From NCBI GenBank assembly GCA_934149245.1, contig CAKPER010000059.1, positions 1-6,401 on the forward strand: a DNA stretch of 6,401 bases, written 5' to 3'. A program made the position numbers and the translations under genes. Source of the stretch: an uncultured Bacilli bacterium (lineage in GTDB: Bacteria; Bacillota_I; Bacilli_A; RF39; UBA660). The notes below the pieces were generated by a model. The model had not been told where the DNA came from. It made no database searches and saw only the letters and a list, made by a program, of their open reading frames with translations. This document shows, piece after piece, positions 1-5,313 of this stretch; position 1 is the stretch's first letter; every line of letters starts with the position of its first letter.

Positions 1-153
1 TTAGCAACTTATAATATATATCTAAAAGAAAATCTAAAATTTTATCATCCTTTAATATATACTGTAATGGGAATAAGTATAGTTTTAATGATATTATCAA
101 TTATAAAGATAAAACAAAATACAAGTTCAAAACTTAAAAAAAAATATAAATAG
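1..153 (+). CDS. C-terminal end of a membrane protein (partial, 5' end outside window)
   Basis: Reading frame 1 is open from the first base to a TAG stop at 151-153, giving 50 visible residues. They include one hydrophobic stretch of about 17 residues (roughly residues 22-38, with the run VMGISIVLMILSII). This is followed by a short, very basic, lysine-rich tail ending KLKKKYK. That pattern fits a last transmembrane helix with a positively charged cytoplasmic C-terminus (positive-inside rule). A hairpin terminator about 55 bases after the stop supports this being the real end of a gene. The family cannot be recognised from so little sequence; a transporter, acyltransferase or other polytopic protein would all fit, and no function is assigned. 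The start lies upstream of the window. Confidence 0.6.
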   Translation, partial: LATYNIYLKENLKFYHPLIYTVMGISIVLMILSIIKIKQNTSSKLKKKYK

Positions 154-206
154 ACTTTGGGTATTTAGTACTAAAGGGTGTTTAAAAATTTAAATATTAT
201 GGAAAC

Positions 207-237
207 AAAAAAATGAAGGGATTGCTTCATTTTTTTT
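207..237 (+). terminator. Rho-independent terminator after the upstream membrane-protein gene
   Basis: ATGAAG (213-218) pairs with CTTCAT (225-230) around a six-base loop. The stem extends outward through an A-tract (207-213) matched by a T-tract (230-237), giving a perfect inverted repeat of 12 bp flanking the loop. A run of eight T follows the GC-containing core, as in a classical intrinsic terminator. The flanking A-tract would also supply a U-tract on the minus strand, so it could work in both directions. It insulates the 405-4773 unit from the gene upstream. Confidence 0.85.
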
Positions 238-351
238 AGAATACTTAAAATCATTTAATTAGATTGTATTTATATGAAGATAAAAAAGTGCTGTTATTAG
301 CAAAATATAATAAATATGTATGTTGATATAGAGATTAATTAAACTACTATC

Positions 352-380
352 TTTACATTTTTTTATGCATTTGATATAAT
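352..380 (+). promoter_or_regulatory. Sigma-A-type promoter with extended -10, driving the kinase-kinase-alaS unit
   Basis: The -35 element is TTTACA (352-357, one mismatch to TTGACA). A 17-base spacer leads to a perfect TATAAT (375-380), preceded by TGA (372-374), which makes an extended -10 (TGnTATAAT). Transcription would start near 387, giving a leader of under 20 bases before the ATG at 405, with GGAG at 394-397 as the ribosome site. Such a short leader leaves no room for a T-box or other riboswitch. The rest of the gap (238-351) is AT-rich and shows nothing else I can support. Confidence 0.75.
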
Positions 381-404
381 TTTAATAGAAATTGGAGATG
401 AATA

Positions 405-965
405 ATGAATTTAGAAAATAGAAATCCAATGATATATTGTATTAGTGGTAAAGCTGGTAGTGGTAAAAGTACTGTTGGAGCGATAATAGAACGTGAATAC
501 CAAAAACTTGAGCTTAAAACAATAACATCGCCATATACAAAATATTTAAAACAATATATAGGCACTATAACAGGCGTAAATGTTACTGAGGAAAACAAAC
601 CTAGAGAATTATTACAAAAATTAAGTTCAGATTTAATAAAGAAAAAATTAAATAACAAAGATTTTTTTATAAGAAGACAAGTAGAAGATATAGAATTTTA
701 CTCATACTTTTTTGATGTTATAATAATTCCTGATGTGAGATTTCCTAATGAAATAGAAATTTTAAAAGAAAAATTTCCTAATGTAGTATCAATAAGAGTT
801 GAAAGGCAAAATTACGAAAGTAAATTAACAGAAGAAGAAATGCAAGATATTACAGAAACAGCTTTAGATAAATATAATAATTATGATTATATTATAACAA
901 ACGAAAGCAGAAAAGGATTAGAAAGTGATACATTAAAAATAATTAATAATTTGAAAGAGAGATGA
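405..965 (+). CDS. Deoxynucleoside monophosphate kinase-like P-loop protein
   Basis: This 186-residue protein looks like a P-loop kinase of the deoxynucleotide monophosphate kinase family (phage T4 gp1-like and bacterial relatives), soluble and cytoplasmic. Those enzymes move phosphate from ATP to dNMPs. Visible: a perfect Walker A GKAGSGKST at residues 15-23; PDVRFPNE at 109-116 at the end of a hydrophobic strand (VIII), a hallmark of the family; ETALD at 151-155; and a closing YDYIITN strand at 160-166 before the C-terminal helix, the usual layout of this kinase fold. The length is near normal for the family. The ATG at 405 is preferred because GGAG (394-397) lies seven bases upstream and a strong promoter sits before it; a later Met9 would cut close to the P-loop strand. 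It ends with TGA, four bases before the next gene, so the two are probably cotranscribed and translationally coupled. The true substrate is not shown by the sequence. No phage genes surround it. Confidence 0.72.
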   Translation: MNLENRNPMIYCISGKAGSGKSTVGAIIEREYQKLELKTITSPYTKYLKQYIGTITGVNVTEENKPRELLQKLSSDLIKKKLNNKDFFIRRQVEDIEFYSYFFDVIIIPDVRFPNEIEILKEKFPNVVSIRVERQNYESKLTEEEMQDITETALDKYNNYDYIITNESRKGLESDTLKIINNLKER

Positions 966-969
966 AATT

Positions 970-1512
970 ATGAATAAAATAATTGCGATCGTAGGAATGT
1001 GTGGTAGTGGAAAAAGCATAGCATCTGATATTTTAGAACAAAAAGGATATTCTAAAGTATACTTTGGTGGTGTAACAATGGATAAACTAAAAGAAAAGAA
1101 TTTAGAGATAACACCAGAAAATGAGAAAATTATGCGTGAAAAATTAAGAGAAGATTTGGGGATGGGAGCTTTTGCTAAAATATTACTTCCTCAAATAGAA
1201 GAACTACACAAAACTAATAACGTTGTCTTAGATGGCTTATATTCTTGGGATGAATATAAAATTTTAAAAGACAAATTAGGAAAAAATTTAACTGTTATAT
1301 CAGTTGTGTGTGATAAAAGTATAAGATATGAGCGTTTAAGTACAAGAAAGATAAGGCCTCATACGGAAAAAGAAGCTATAGCAAGAGATTTAAATGAAAT
1401 AGAAAATATTTCTAAAGCTCCTCCTATTGCATATGCAGATTATTACATTTTAAATAATGGAACATTAGAAGAGTATAGAAAAAGATTAGAAGAAATCATA
1501 GAAAAAATTTAA
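970..1512 (+). CDS. UPF0200 / dephospho-CoA-kinase-like P-loop NTPase
   Basis: This 180-residue soluble protein resembles the UPF0200 family, best known from archaea, and more distantly dephospho-CoA and nucleoside monophosphate kinases. Visible: Walker A VGMCGSGKS at residues 8-16; FGGV at 32-35 and a run LREDLGMGAFAK at 59-70, which matches the family's LREEEGPGAVAK-like signature; a Walker B-like strand VVLDGL at 85-90; a basic lid region about 119-131 (RYERLSTRKIRP) followed by RDLNE at 139-143; and ADYYILNNGTLEE at 156-168, the typical closing strand and helix. The length is typical. The ATG at 970 lies four bases after the previous stop, with a modest GAGAG ribosome site at 957-961 inside that gene's end. 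The TAA stop overlaps the alaS ribosome site. The biochemical role of UPF0200 is unknown to me. The placement next to another P-loop kinase and alaS suggests coexpression, not a shared pathway. Family assignment is by remembered signature and was not searched. Confidence 0.68.
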   Translation: MNKIIAIVGMCGSGKSIASDILEQKGYSKVYFGGVTMDKLKEKNLEITPENEKIMREKLREDLGMGAFAKILLPQIEELHKTNNVVLDGLYSWDEYKILKDKLGKNLTVISVVCDKSIRYERLSTRKIRPHTEKEAIARDLNEIENISKAPPIAYADYYILNNGTLEEYRKRLEEIIEKI

Positions 1513-1516
1513 GGAG
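1511..1516 (+). promoter_or_regulatory. Ribosome binding site that decides the alaS start
   Basis: AAGGAG overlaps the TAA stop of the preceding gene (1510-1512). The ATG at 1527 is ten bases downstream, a usable spacing. The in-frame GTG at 1518 is only one base after the site and cannot be its start, so the longer reading of alaS is rejected. The overlap suggests translational coupling with the upstream kinase. Confidence 0.8.
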
Positions 1517-1526
1517 TGTGTTTACA

Positions 1527-4223
1527 ATGAAGAGATTGACAAGTGAAGAAATAATAAATACTTATATTGATTTTTTTGTATCAAAAGGACATTTACAAGT
1601 TAAAAGTGCATCGCTAATACCTAAAGATGATCCTAGTATTTTATGGATAAATGCTGGTGTTACGCCACTAAAAAAATATTTTGATGGAACTGTAGTTCCC
1701 AAATGTCGCAGATTAACAAGTTGTCAAAAATGTATTAGAACTGGTGATATAGAAGAAGTAGGAGTAACAGCAAGACATCATACTTTCTTTCAAATGTTAG
1801 GAAATTTTTCGATAGGAGATTACTTTAAAAAAGAAGCAATTACATGGGCTTTTGAATTATTAACTGGAAAAGAGTATTTCGATTTACCTATTGAAAAGCT
1901 TTATGTAACTGTATATCCAACGGATGTAGAAACTTATGATTTATGGAAAGAATTAGGAATTCCAGAGTCACATATAGTAAAACTTGAGGGTAACTTTTGG
2001 GAGATAGGTGAAGGACCAAGTGGGCCTGATAGTGAAATATTCTTTGATCGTGGTGAAAAATATGATCCAGATAAAGTTGGATTAAAATTGTTGCAAGAAG
2101 AAATAGAGAATGATCGTTACATAGAAATATGGAATAATGTTTTCAGTATGTATAATGCCAAAGAAGGGGTGCCACGTGAAGAATACAAAGAACTTCCAAG
2201 CAAAAACATAGATACTGGTATGGGTGTTGAAAGAATGGCTTGTATATTACAAGATGCTGAGACAAACTATGAAACTGATTTATTTTTACCAATAATTGAA
2301 AAATTAGAAGAAATATGTCAAATAGACTATAGCGGTCAGAAAGAATTTAAAGTAATAGTAGATCATGCTAGAAGCTTAACTTTTGCCCTATCAGATGGTG
2401 CAACATTTGAAAATTATGGTCGCGGATATGTTCTTAGAAGATTACTTAGAAGATCAGTTATGATGGGAAGAAGATTAAAAATAAATAGAACATTTATGGA
2501 AGAATTAGTAGATGTTGTTATAAATAAATATTCTCCAATATATCCTGATATTGCTAAAAATAGTAAAATTATAAAAGAACAAATAGTTAAAGAAGAAGTC
2601 TTATTCGAGAAAACATTAGTTTCTGGTGAAAAGAAACTAGAAGAACTATTCAAAAACAGTGAAACAAAAGAAATATCTGGACAAGATGCTTTCAAATTAT
2701 ATGATACTTATGGCTTTCCAGTTGAACTTACAATGGAATATGCTGAGGAGGAAGGATTTACTGTAAATAAAGAAGATTACGAAAAGTATATGCGAGCACA
2801 AAAGGAAATGGCTAGAAATGGTCGTAAAGATACAAGTAGTATGAATCTTCAAAATGAAGCTTTAATAAATTATAAGGAAAAAAGTGATTTTGTTGGTTAT
2901 GAAAAATTAGGAAATCAAACAGAAGTTATTGGTATTATGAAACAAGATAATTTTGTAGATGAGATATCAGATGAGGGTTATGTTTTCTTAAAAGAAAATC
3001 CTTTTTATGCAGAGTCAGGTGGACAAATATATGATATAGGATACTTAAAAAATGATAACTGTAAAGCTTCAGTAATAGATGTTATTAAAGCTCCTAATTC
3101 TCAGAATATGCTACATGTAAAAATATTATCAGGAACTCTAAAAAATCATGATTCAATATTGACACACGTTTTAAGCGATCGTAGATCTAAAATTACTAGA
3201 AATCATAGTTCTGTTCATTTGCTTCAAAAATCATTGCAGCAATTACTAGGAGACAATGTAAGACAAGCTGGAAGTAGGGTTGATGAAAATAGTTTTCGTT
3301 TTGATTTTACCTATCATGGTAGATTAAACGATCCAACGATAATGAAGTTAGAGCAGATTGTAAATGAAAAAATATCTTCAAACATTGATACGAAGATAGA
3401 ATATTTAACATTAGATGAAGCTAAAAAAAGAGGAGCTATGGCTTTATTCGAAGAAAAATACGGTGATACAGTCAGAATGGTTACTATTGGAGATTCCATT
3501 GAATTATGTGGTGGAACTCATGTAAAAAATACTGGTGATATAGGGAAAATTGCTATAATCTCTGTTACAAATAAGGGAGCAGATACTTTTAGAATTGAAG
3601 GTGCTGTTGATGAAAATATTGACGATATGCTACATGATGCTGTAAAACCATATTACAATGAAATAAAAAAATTACTAACTAAAGCAAAAAGTATTCTAAA
3701 AGAAGCAAGTGAAAATGATATATCTTTGTCTTTTAACTTTGATTTTACTGATAAAAAACTTACAAGTTATAAGGATGTCATTAATTATAAGGAAACATTA
3801 TTAGAATTAAAAGACTCTTTAAAGAATTTAGAAAAAGAGTATTTTGATAAAAAATCTGCAAAATCTATAAGTGATTTAACAGCCTTTACAACCAATATGG
3901 AAGTGATAAATAATATTAAAGTTATGGTTGCTATTGTTGAAGATTATGAAATAGAAATAATGAAACAAATTGCTGATGCTCTTTGTCAAAAGTATGATAA
4001 TTGTTTTGTTTTACTAGCTAATAAAAGGGCTAATAATGTAAATATAATAGCTAAGAGTAATACACCAAAAGTAAATTGTGGTTCTATAACTAAGGATTTA
4101 TCAATTAAATGTGGTGGTAATGGTGGTGGAAGTATTGCTTTTGCTCAAGGTGGCGGAAGAGATGCAGCTAACTTATCAGAATATTTAAGTGATATAAAAG
4201 AAGAATTAAAAAATGTAAAATAG
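1527..4223 (+). CDS. alaS: Alanyl-tRNA synthetase (AlaRS)
   Basis: This class II aminoacyl-tRNA synthetase charges tRNA-Ala with alanine in the cytoplasm and hydrolyses mischarged Ser/Gly-tRNA-Ala. The 898 residues from the chosen ATG are close to the usual bacterial length (about 875-900), and all domains are present. The catalytic core covers about residues 1-240, with RHHTFFQMLGNFS near 83-95 (motif 2), Trp202 and GMGVERM at 231-237 (motif 3). A helical tRNA-recognition region runs to about 455. The editing domain has the complete zinc/active-site quartet: His560 and His564 (HSSVH), then Cys661 and His665 (CGGTH). A coiled region follows, and a C-Ala domain ends with the glycine-rich CGGNGGG (862-868) and AQGGGRD. 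Where E. coli has GGKGGG, a lysine is replaced here by asparagine; the glycines are kept. It is the third gene of an apparent operon. No T-box leader is visible, so uncharged-tRNA control in cis is unlikely. Confidence 0.98.
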   Translation: MKRLTSEEIINTYIDFFVSKGHLQVKSASLIPKDDPSILWINAGVTPLKKYFDGTVVPKCRRLTSCQKCIRTGDIEEVGVTARHHTFFQMLGNFSIGDYFKKEAITWAFELLTGKEYFDLPIEKLYVTVYPTDVETYDLWKELGIPESHIVKLEGNFWEIGEGPSGPDSEIFFDRGEKYDPDKVGLKLLQEEIENDRYIEIWNNVFSMYNAKEGVPREEYKELPSKNIDTGMGVERMACILQDAETNYETDLFLPIIEKLEEICQIDYSGQKEFKVIVDHARSLTFALSDGATFENYGRGYVLRRLLRRSVMMGRRLKINRTFMEELVDVVINKYSPIYPDIAKNSKIIKEQIVKEEVLFEKTLVSGEKKLEELFKNSETKEISGQDAFKLYDTYGFPVELTMEYAEEEGFTVNKEDYEKYMRAQKEMARNGRKDTSSMNLQNEALINYKEKSDFVGYEKLGNQTEVIGIMKQDNFVDEISDEGYVFLKENPFYAESGGQIYDIGYLKNDNCKASVIDVIKAPNSQNMLHVKILSGTLKNHDSILTHVLSDRRSKITRNHSSVHLLQKSLQQLLGDNVRQAGSRVDENSFRFDFTYHGRLNDPTIMKLEQIVNEKISSNIDTKIEYLTLDEAKKRGAMALFEEKYGDTVRMVTIGDSIELCGGTHVKNTGDIGKIAIISVTNKGADTFRIEGAVDENIDDMLHDAVKPYYNEIKKLLTKAKSILKEASENDISLSFNFDFTDKKLTSYKDVINYKETLLELKDSLKNLEKEYFDKKSAKSISDLTAFTTNMEVINNIKVMVAIVEDYEIEIMKQIADALCQKYDNCFVLLANKRANNVNIIAKSNTPKVNCGSITKDLSIKCGGNGGGSIAFAQGGGRDAANLSEYLSDIKEELKNVK

Positions 4224-4264
4224 GTGTAAATAATAATTAAAAGTATAACTTAAAAGATAAAATA

Positions 4265-4274
4265 TAGTATACTA
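4265..4274 (+). promoter_or_regulatory. Weak candidate -10 / palindrome before the small lipoprotein gene
   Basis: TATACT (4268-4273) is a good -10 hexamer placed 23 bases before the ATG. It sits within a perfect 10-bp palindrome, TAGTATACTA (4265-4274). No convincing -35 lies 16-18 bases upstream (TATAAC at 4244-4249 is poor). The alaS-lipoprotein gap (4224-4296) contains no terminator, so read-through from alaS is at least as likely a source of transcript. Confidence 0.3.
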
Positions 4275-4296
4275 ATTTTAGAATGTTAGGTGAGTT

Positions 4297-4773
4297 ATGA
4301 GAAAAAAAGTTCTATTAATACTATTACTACTAATTTTAGTAACGGGTTGTAAAAATAAAGAAGAAACAGATAAAAGTGATTATTTGGCTATGAAAAGTAA
4401 CTTGTTAGGACAGTCAAAGTTTATTAAGTCAAATGATTTACCATGCGATATAATAGTAAAATTAGATAGAATTAATGAAGAAAAAATAACTTACAAAGTA
4501 ATATTAGATAATCCTAAAGAGAATATGCACTCTGTTAAAGTAATAGTTGTACACAATTTTTATACAGAGGAAATGTTTCCAAGTATAGGATTCTTTGATA
4601 AGAAAAAAGATCTCTTAATAAGTAGTGATGATAATCATGCTTCTAAATTGACCTTAAAGGGGAATATTGAGACAACTAATAGTATAGAAAATCTTGATTT
4701 AGAATTAAAAGTACTAATAGAATATCAAAATGACTCAGATGAAAATAAAGCTATATATTATAAAACGACATAA
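4297..4773 (+). CDS. Small lipoprotein of unknown function
   Basis: This 158-residue protein is exported and predicted to be lipid-anchored. It has a basic MRKK start, a hydrophobic run of about 11 residues, and a lipobox VTGC with the lipidated Cys18, a classic signal peptidase II site. The mature part begins with a charged KNKEETDKSD tether. It then consists of alternating hydrophobic/polar strands (for example DIIVKLDRI, KITYKVILD, VKVIVVHNF, LDLELKVLIEY), suggesting a single beta-sandwich, Ig-like domain outside the membrane. The strand pattern is read by eye; I do not recognise the family. The start is supported by AGGTGA at 4288-4293, tightly spaced before the ATG, and by the signal peptide beginning at once. 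It follows alaS by 73 bases on the same strand with no terminator between, and its last codons form part of an intrinsic terminator. It is therefore probably the last gene of the alaS unit, with a possible private promoter. Confidence 0.75.
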   Translation: MRKKVLLILLLLILVTGCKNKEETDKSDYLAMKSNLLGQSKFIKSNDLPCDIIVKLDRINEEKITYKVILDNPKENMHSVKVIVVHNFYTEEMFPSIGFFDKKKDLLISSDDNHASKLTLKGNIETTNSIENLDLELKVLIEYQNDSDENKAIYYKTT

Positions 4774-4789
4774 TATATAGTTTTTTTTT
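4751..4789 (+). terminator. Rho-independent terminator overlapping the 3' end of the lipoprotein gene
   Basis: CTATATATTAT (4751-4761) is the exact reverse complement of ATAATATATAG (4770-4780), giving an 11-bp perfect stem with an eight-base loop. Nine T follow directly (4781-4789). The stem is almost all A-T with one closing C-G pair at the base. The TAA stop at 4771-4773 lies inside the 3' arm, so the final seven codons are part of the hairpin. It would close the transcription unit that begins at 352-380. Confidence 0.8.
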
Positions 4790-4813
4790 AATAATATATA
4801 TATAGGTGATAAT

Positions 4814-4984
4814 GTGAAAGTAAAAGTGTTTGATGAATCTCATGAAAAAGATTTAGAAGAAGATATTAATAATTTTTTAGAGGAACAAGCCCCTGAGGTT
4901 ATTGACATCAAGTTTAGCGTTTCTACTAGTGTTTTTTCAGAGGAACAATTATACTGTTTTTCAGCACTTATTATTTATAAATAA
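4814..4984 (+). CDS. cse60: Cse60 family sporulation protein
   Basis: This 56-residue soluble acidic protein is recognised as a Cse60 homologue. The opening MKVKVFDESHEKDLEEDINN, the middle DIKFSVS, and the end EEQLYCFSALIIYK match the layout of this small family, whose Bacillus subtilis member (about 60 residues) is made in the mother cell under sigma-E. Its molecular role is unknown to me. The start is GTG at 4814: the overlapping ATG at 4812 is followed at once by a TGA stop, and AGGTGA (4804-4809) lies four bases upstream of the GTG. The length is normal and the gene looks intact. It starts only 25 bases after the terminator T-run, so any own promoter must overlap that terminator; otherwise it depends on read-through. 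It converges on the minus-strand gene at 5015-5212 with a 30-base gap. Confidence 0.85.
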   Translation: MKVKVFDESHEKDLEEDINNFLEEQAPEVIDIKFSVSTSVFSEEQLYCFSALIIYK

Positions 4985-4991
4985 TCAAACT

Positions 4992-5016
4992 AAAAAGCCA
5001 CCAAACATTGATGACT
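4992..5016 (-). terminator. Minus-strand terminator of the DUF378 gene
   Basis: Read on the minus strand, AGTCATCA (5016-5009) can pair with TGGTGGCT (5003-4996) as an 8-bp stem with a five-base loop. A run of five T ends at 4992. Two of the pairs are U-G wobbles. On the plus strand these become A-C mismatches and no U-tract follows, so the element should act in only one direction. The stem includes two bases of the TAG stop (5015-5017). Confidence 0.6.
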
Positions 5017-5212
5017 ATTTATCTAAATCTTTAGTAAGAACTCCAAGTTGTATAATTCCAGCAATAGATACTAATACATAAACAATTTTAGTTATAATAG
5101 TAGCATTACCAAATAAAAATTCTACTAAATTAAAATTAAATATTCCTAGAAGTCCCCAATTAATGCAACCAATAGCAGCAATAATAATACATGTTTTATA
5201 TAAAATATTCAT
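5015..5212 (-). CDS. DUF378 family small membrane protein
   Basis: This 65-residue integral membrane protein has two predicted helices, about residues 7-27 and 39-58, joined by a short loop. The signature INWGLLGIFNFNLVEFLFG (residues 17-35) is characteristic of DUF378 (YuzA-like) proteins, followed by the usual IVYVLVSIAGIIQL second helix. The function of this family is unknown. The start is the ATG at 5212-5210 on the minus strand, because a perfect AGGAGG (5224-5219) lies six bases upstream. An in-frame longer reading to 5266 would add a charged stretch (SFFGESINRKRRK) across that ribosome site and is rejected. The gene is divergent from the YdcC-like gene at 5314 and convergent with cse60, and it has its own terminator, so it appears to be a single-gene transcript. 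I found no convincing -10/-35 on its side of the 101-base divergent gap. Confidence 0.85.
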   Translation of the reverse strand: MNILYKTCIIIAAIGCINWGLLGIFNFNLVEFLFGNATIITKIVYVLVSIAGIIQLGVLTKDLDK

Positions 5213-5238
5213 AGTTTTCCTCCTTTTTCTATTAATAC

Positions 5239-5258
5239 TTTCTCCAAAAAACGAGAAA
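5239..5258. repeat. Inverted repeat in the divergent gap
   Basis: TTTCTC (5239-5244) and GAGAAA (5253-5258) form a perfect 6-bp inverted repeat around an eight-base A-rich centre. It lies between the DUF378 ribosome site and the candidate promoter of the YdcC-like gene. It could be a protein-binding operator or a hairpin in the DUF378 leader. At this base composition it could also be chance. There is no T-run to make it a terminator. Confidence 0.3.
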
Positions 5259-5261
5259 ATA

Positions 5262-5290
5262 TTCATAAATTAAAACTAAAAATATATAAT
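5262..5290 (+). promoter_or_regulatory. Candidate promoter of the YdcC-like gene
   Basis: TATAAT (5285-5290) has a 17-base spacer to TTCATA (5262-5267, four of six matches to TTGACA), acceptable for sigma-A. The same bases can be read as a sigma-E-like pair: TCATAAA at 5263-5269 (partial match to the KMATATT-type -35) and TATATAAT at 5283-5290 (six of eight to CATACAHT). That spacing is one base short of the usual 14-15. YdcC in B. subtilis is sigma-E dependent, which favours the second reading, but the sequence does not decide. The leader would be about 17 bases, with GAGGTGA at 5305-5311. Confidence 0.45.
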
Positions 5291-5313
5291 TTATTGAAAG
5301 AGTTGAGGTGAAT

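Noticed and set aside
160..206. Possible T-box remnant (AAAGGGTGTT near a terminator) upstream of the alaS unit
   Set aside because: The conserved T-box continuation (GGNACCGCG) is missing, there are no specifier or stem I elements, and the promoter for the alaS unit lies downstream of it.
306..311. Additional TATAAT in the upstream gap
   Set aside because: No -35-like hexamer lies 16-18 bases upstream (the bases there are A-rich), and TATAAT by chance is common in such AT-rich sequence.
353..658. Minus-strand open frame of 101 codons over the start of the dNMP-kinase-like gene
   Set aside because: It is antisense to a gene with clear kinase motifs and a good promoter, and its Phe/Leu/Ser-rich product is what the reverse of an A-rich coding strand gives.
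1518..1526. Longer alaS start at GTG 1518
   Set aside because: It lies one base after the AAGGAG ribosome site, too close to be used. The ATG at 1527 has proper spacing and begins like other AlaRS proteins.
2414..2695. Minus-strand open frame inside alaS
   Set aside because: It lies wholly antisense to highly conserved AlaRS sequence, and its product resembles no family I know.
3314..3499. Second minus-strand open frame inside alaS
   Set aside because: Short and antisense to the AlaRS editing domain; no independent support.
4970..4985. Perfect 16-bp palindrome ATTATTTATAAATAAT at the end of cse60
   Set aside because: It consists only of A and T, arises from the last codons and stop of cse60, and lacks a following T-run on either strand, so it is neither a terminator nor a supported operator.
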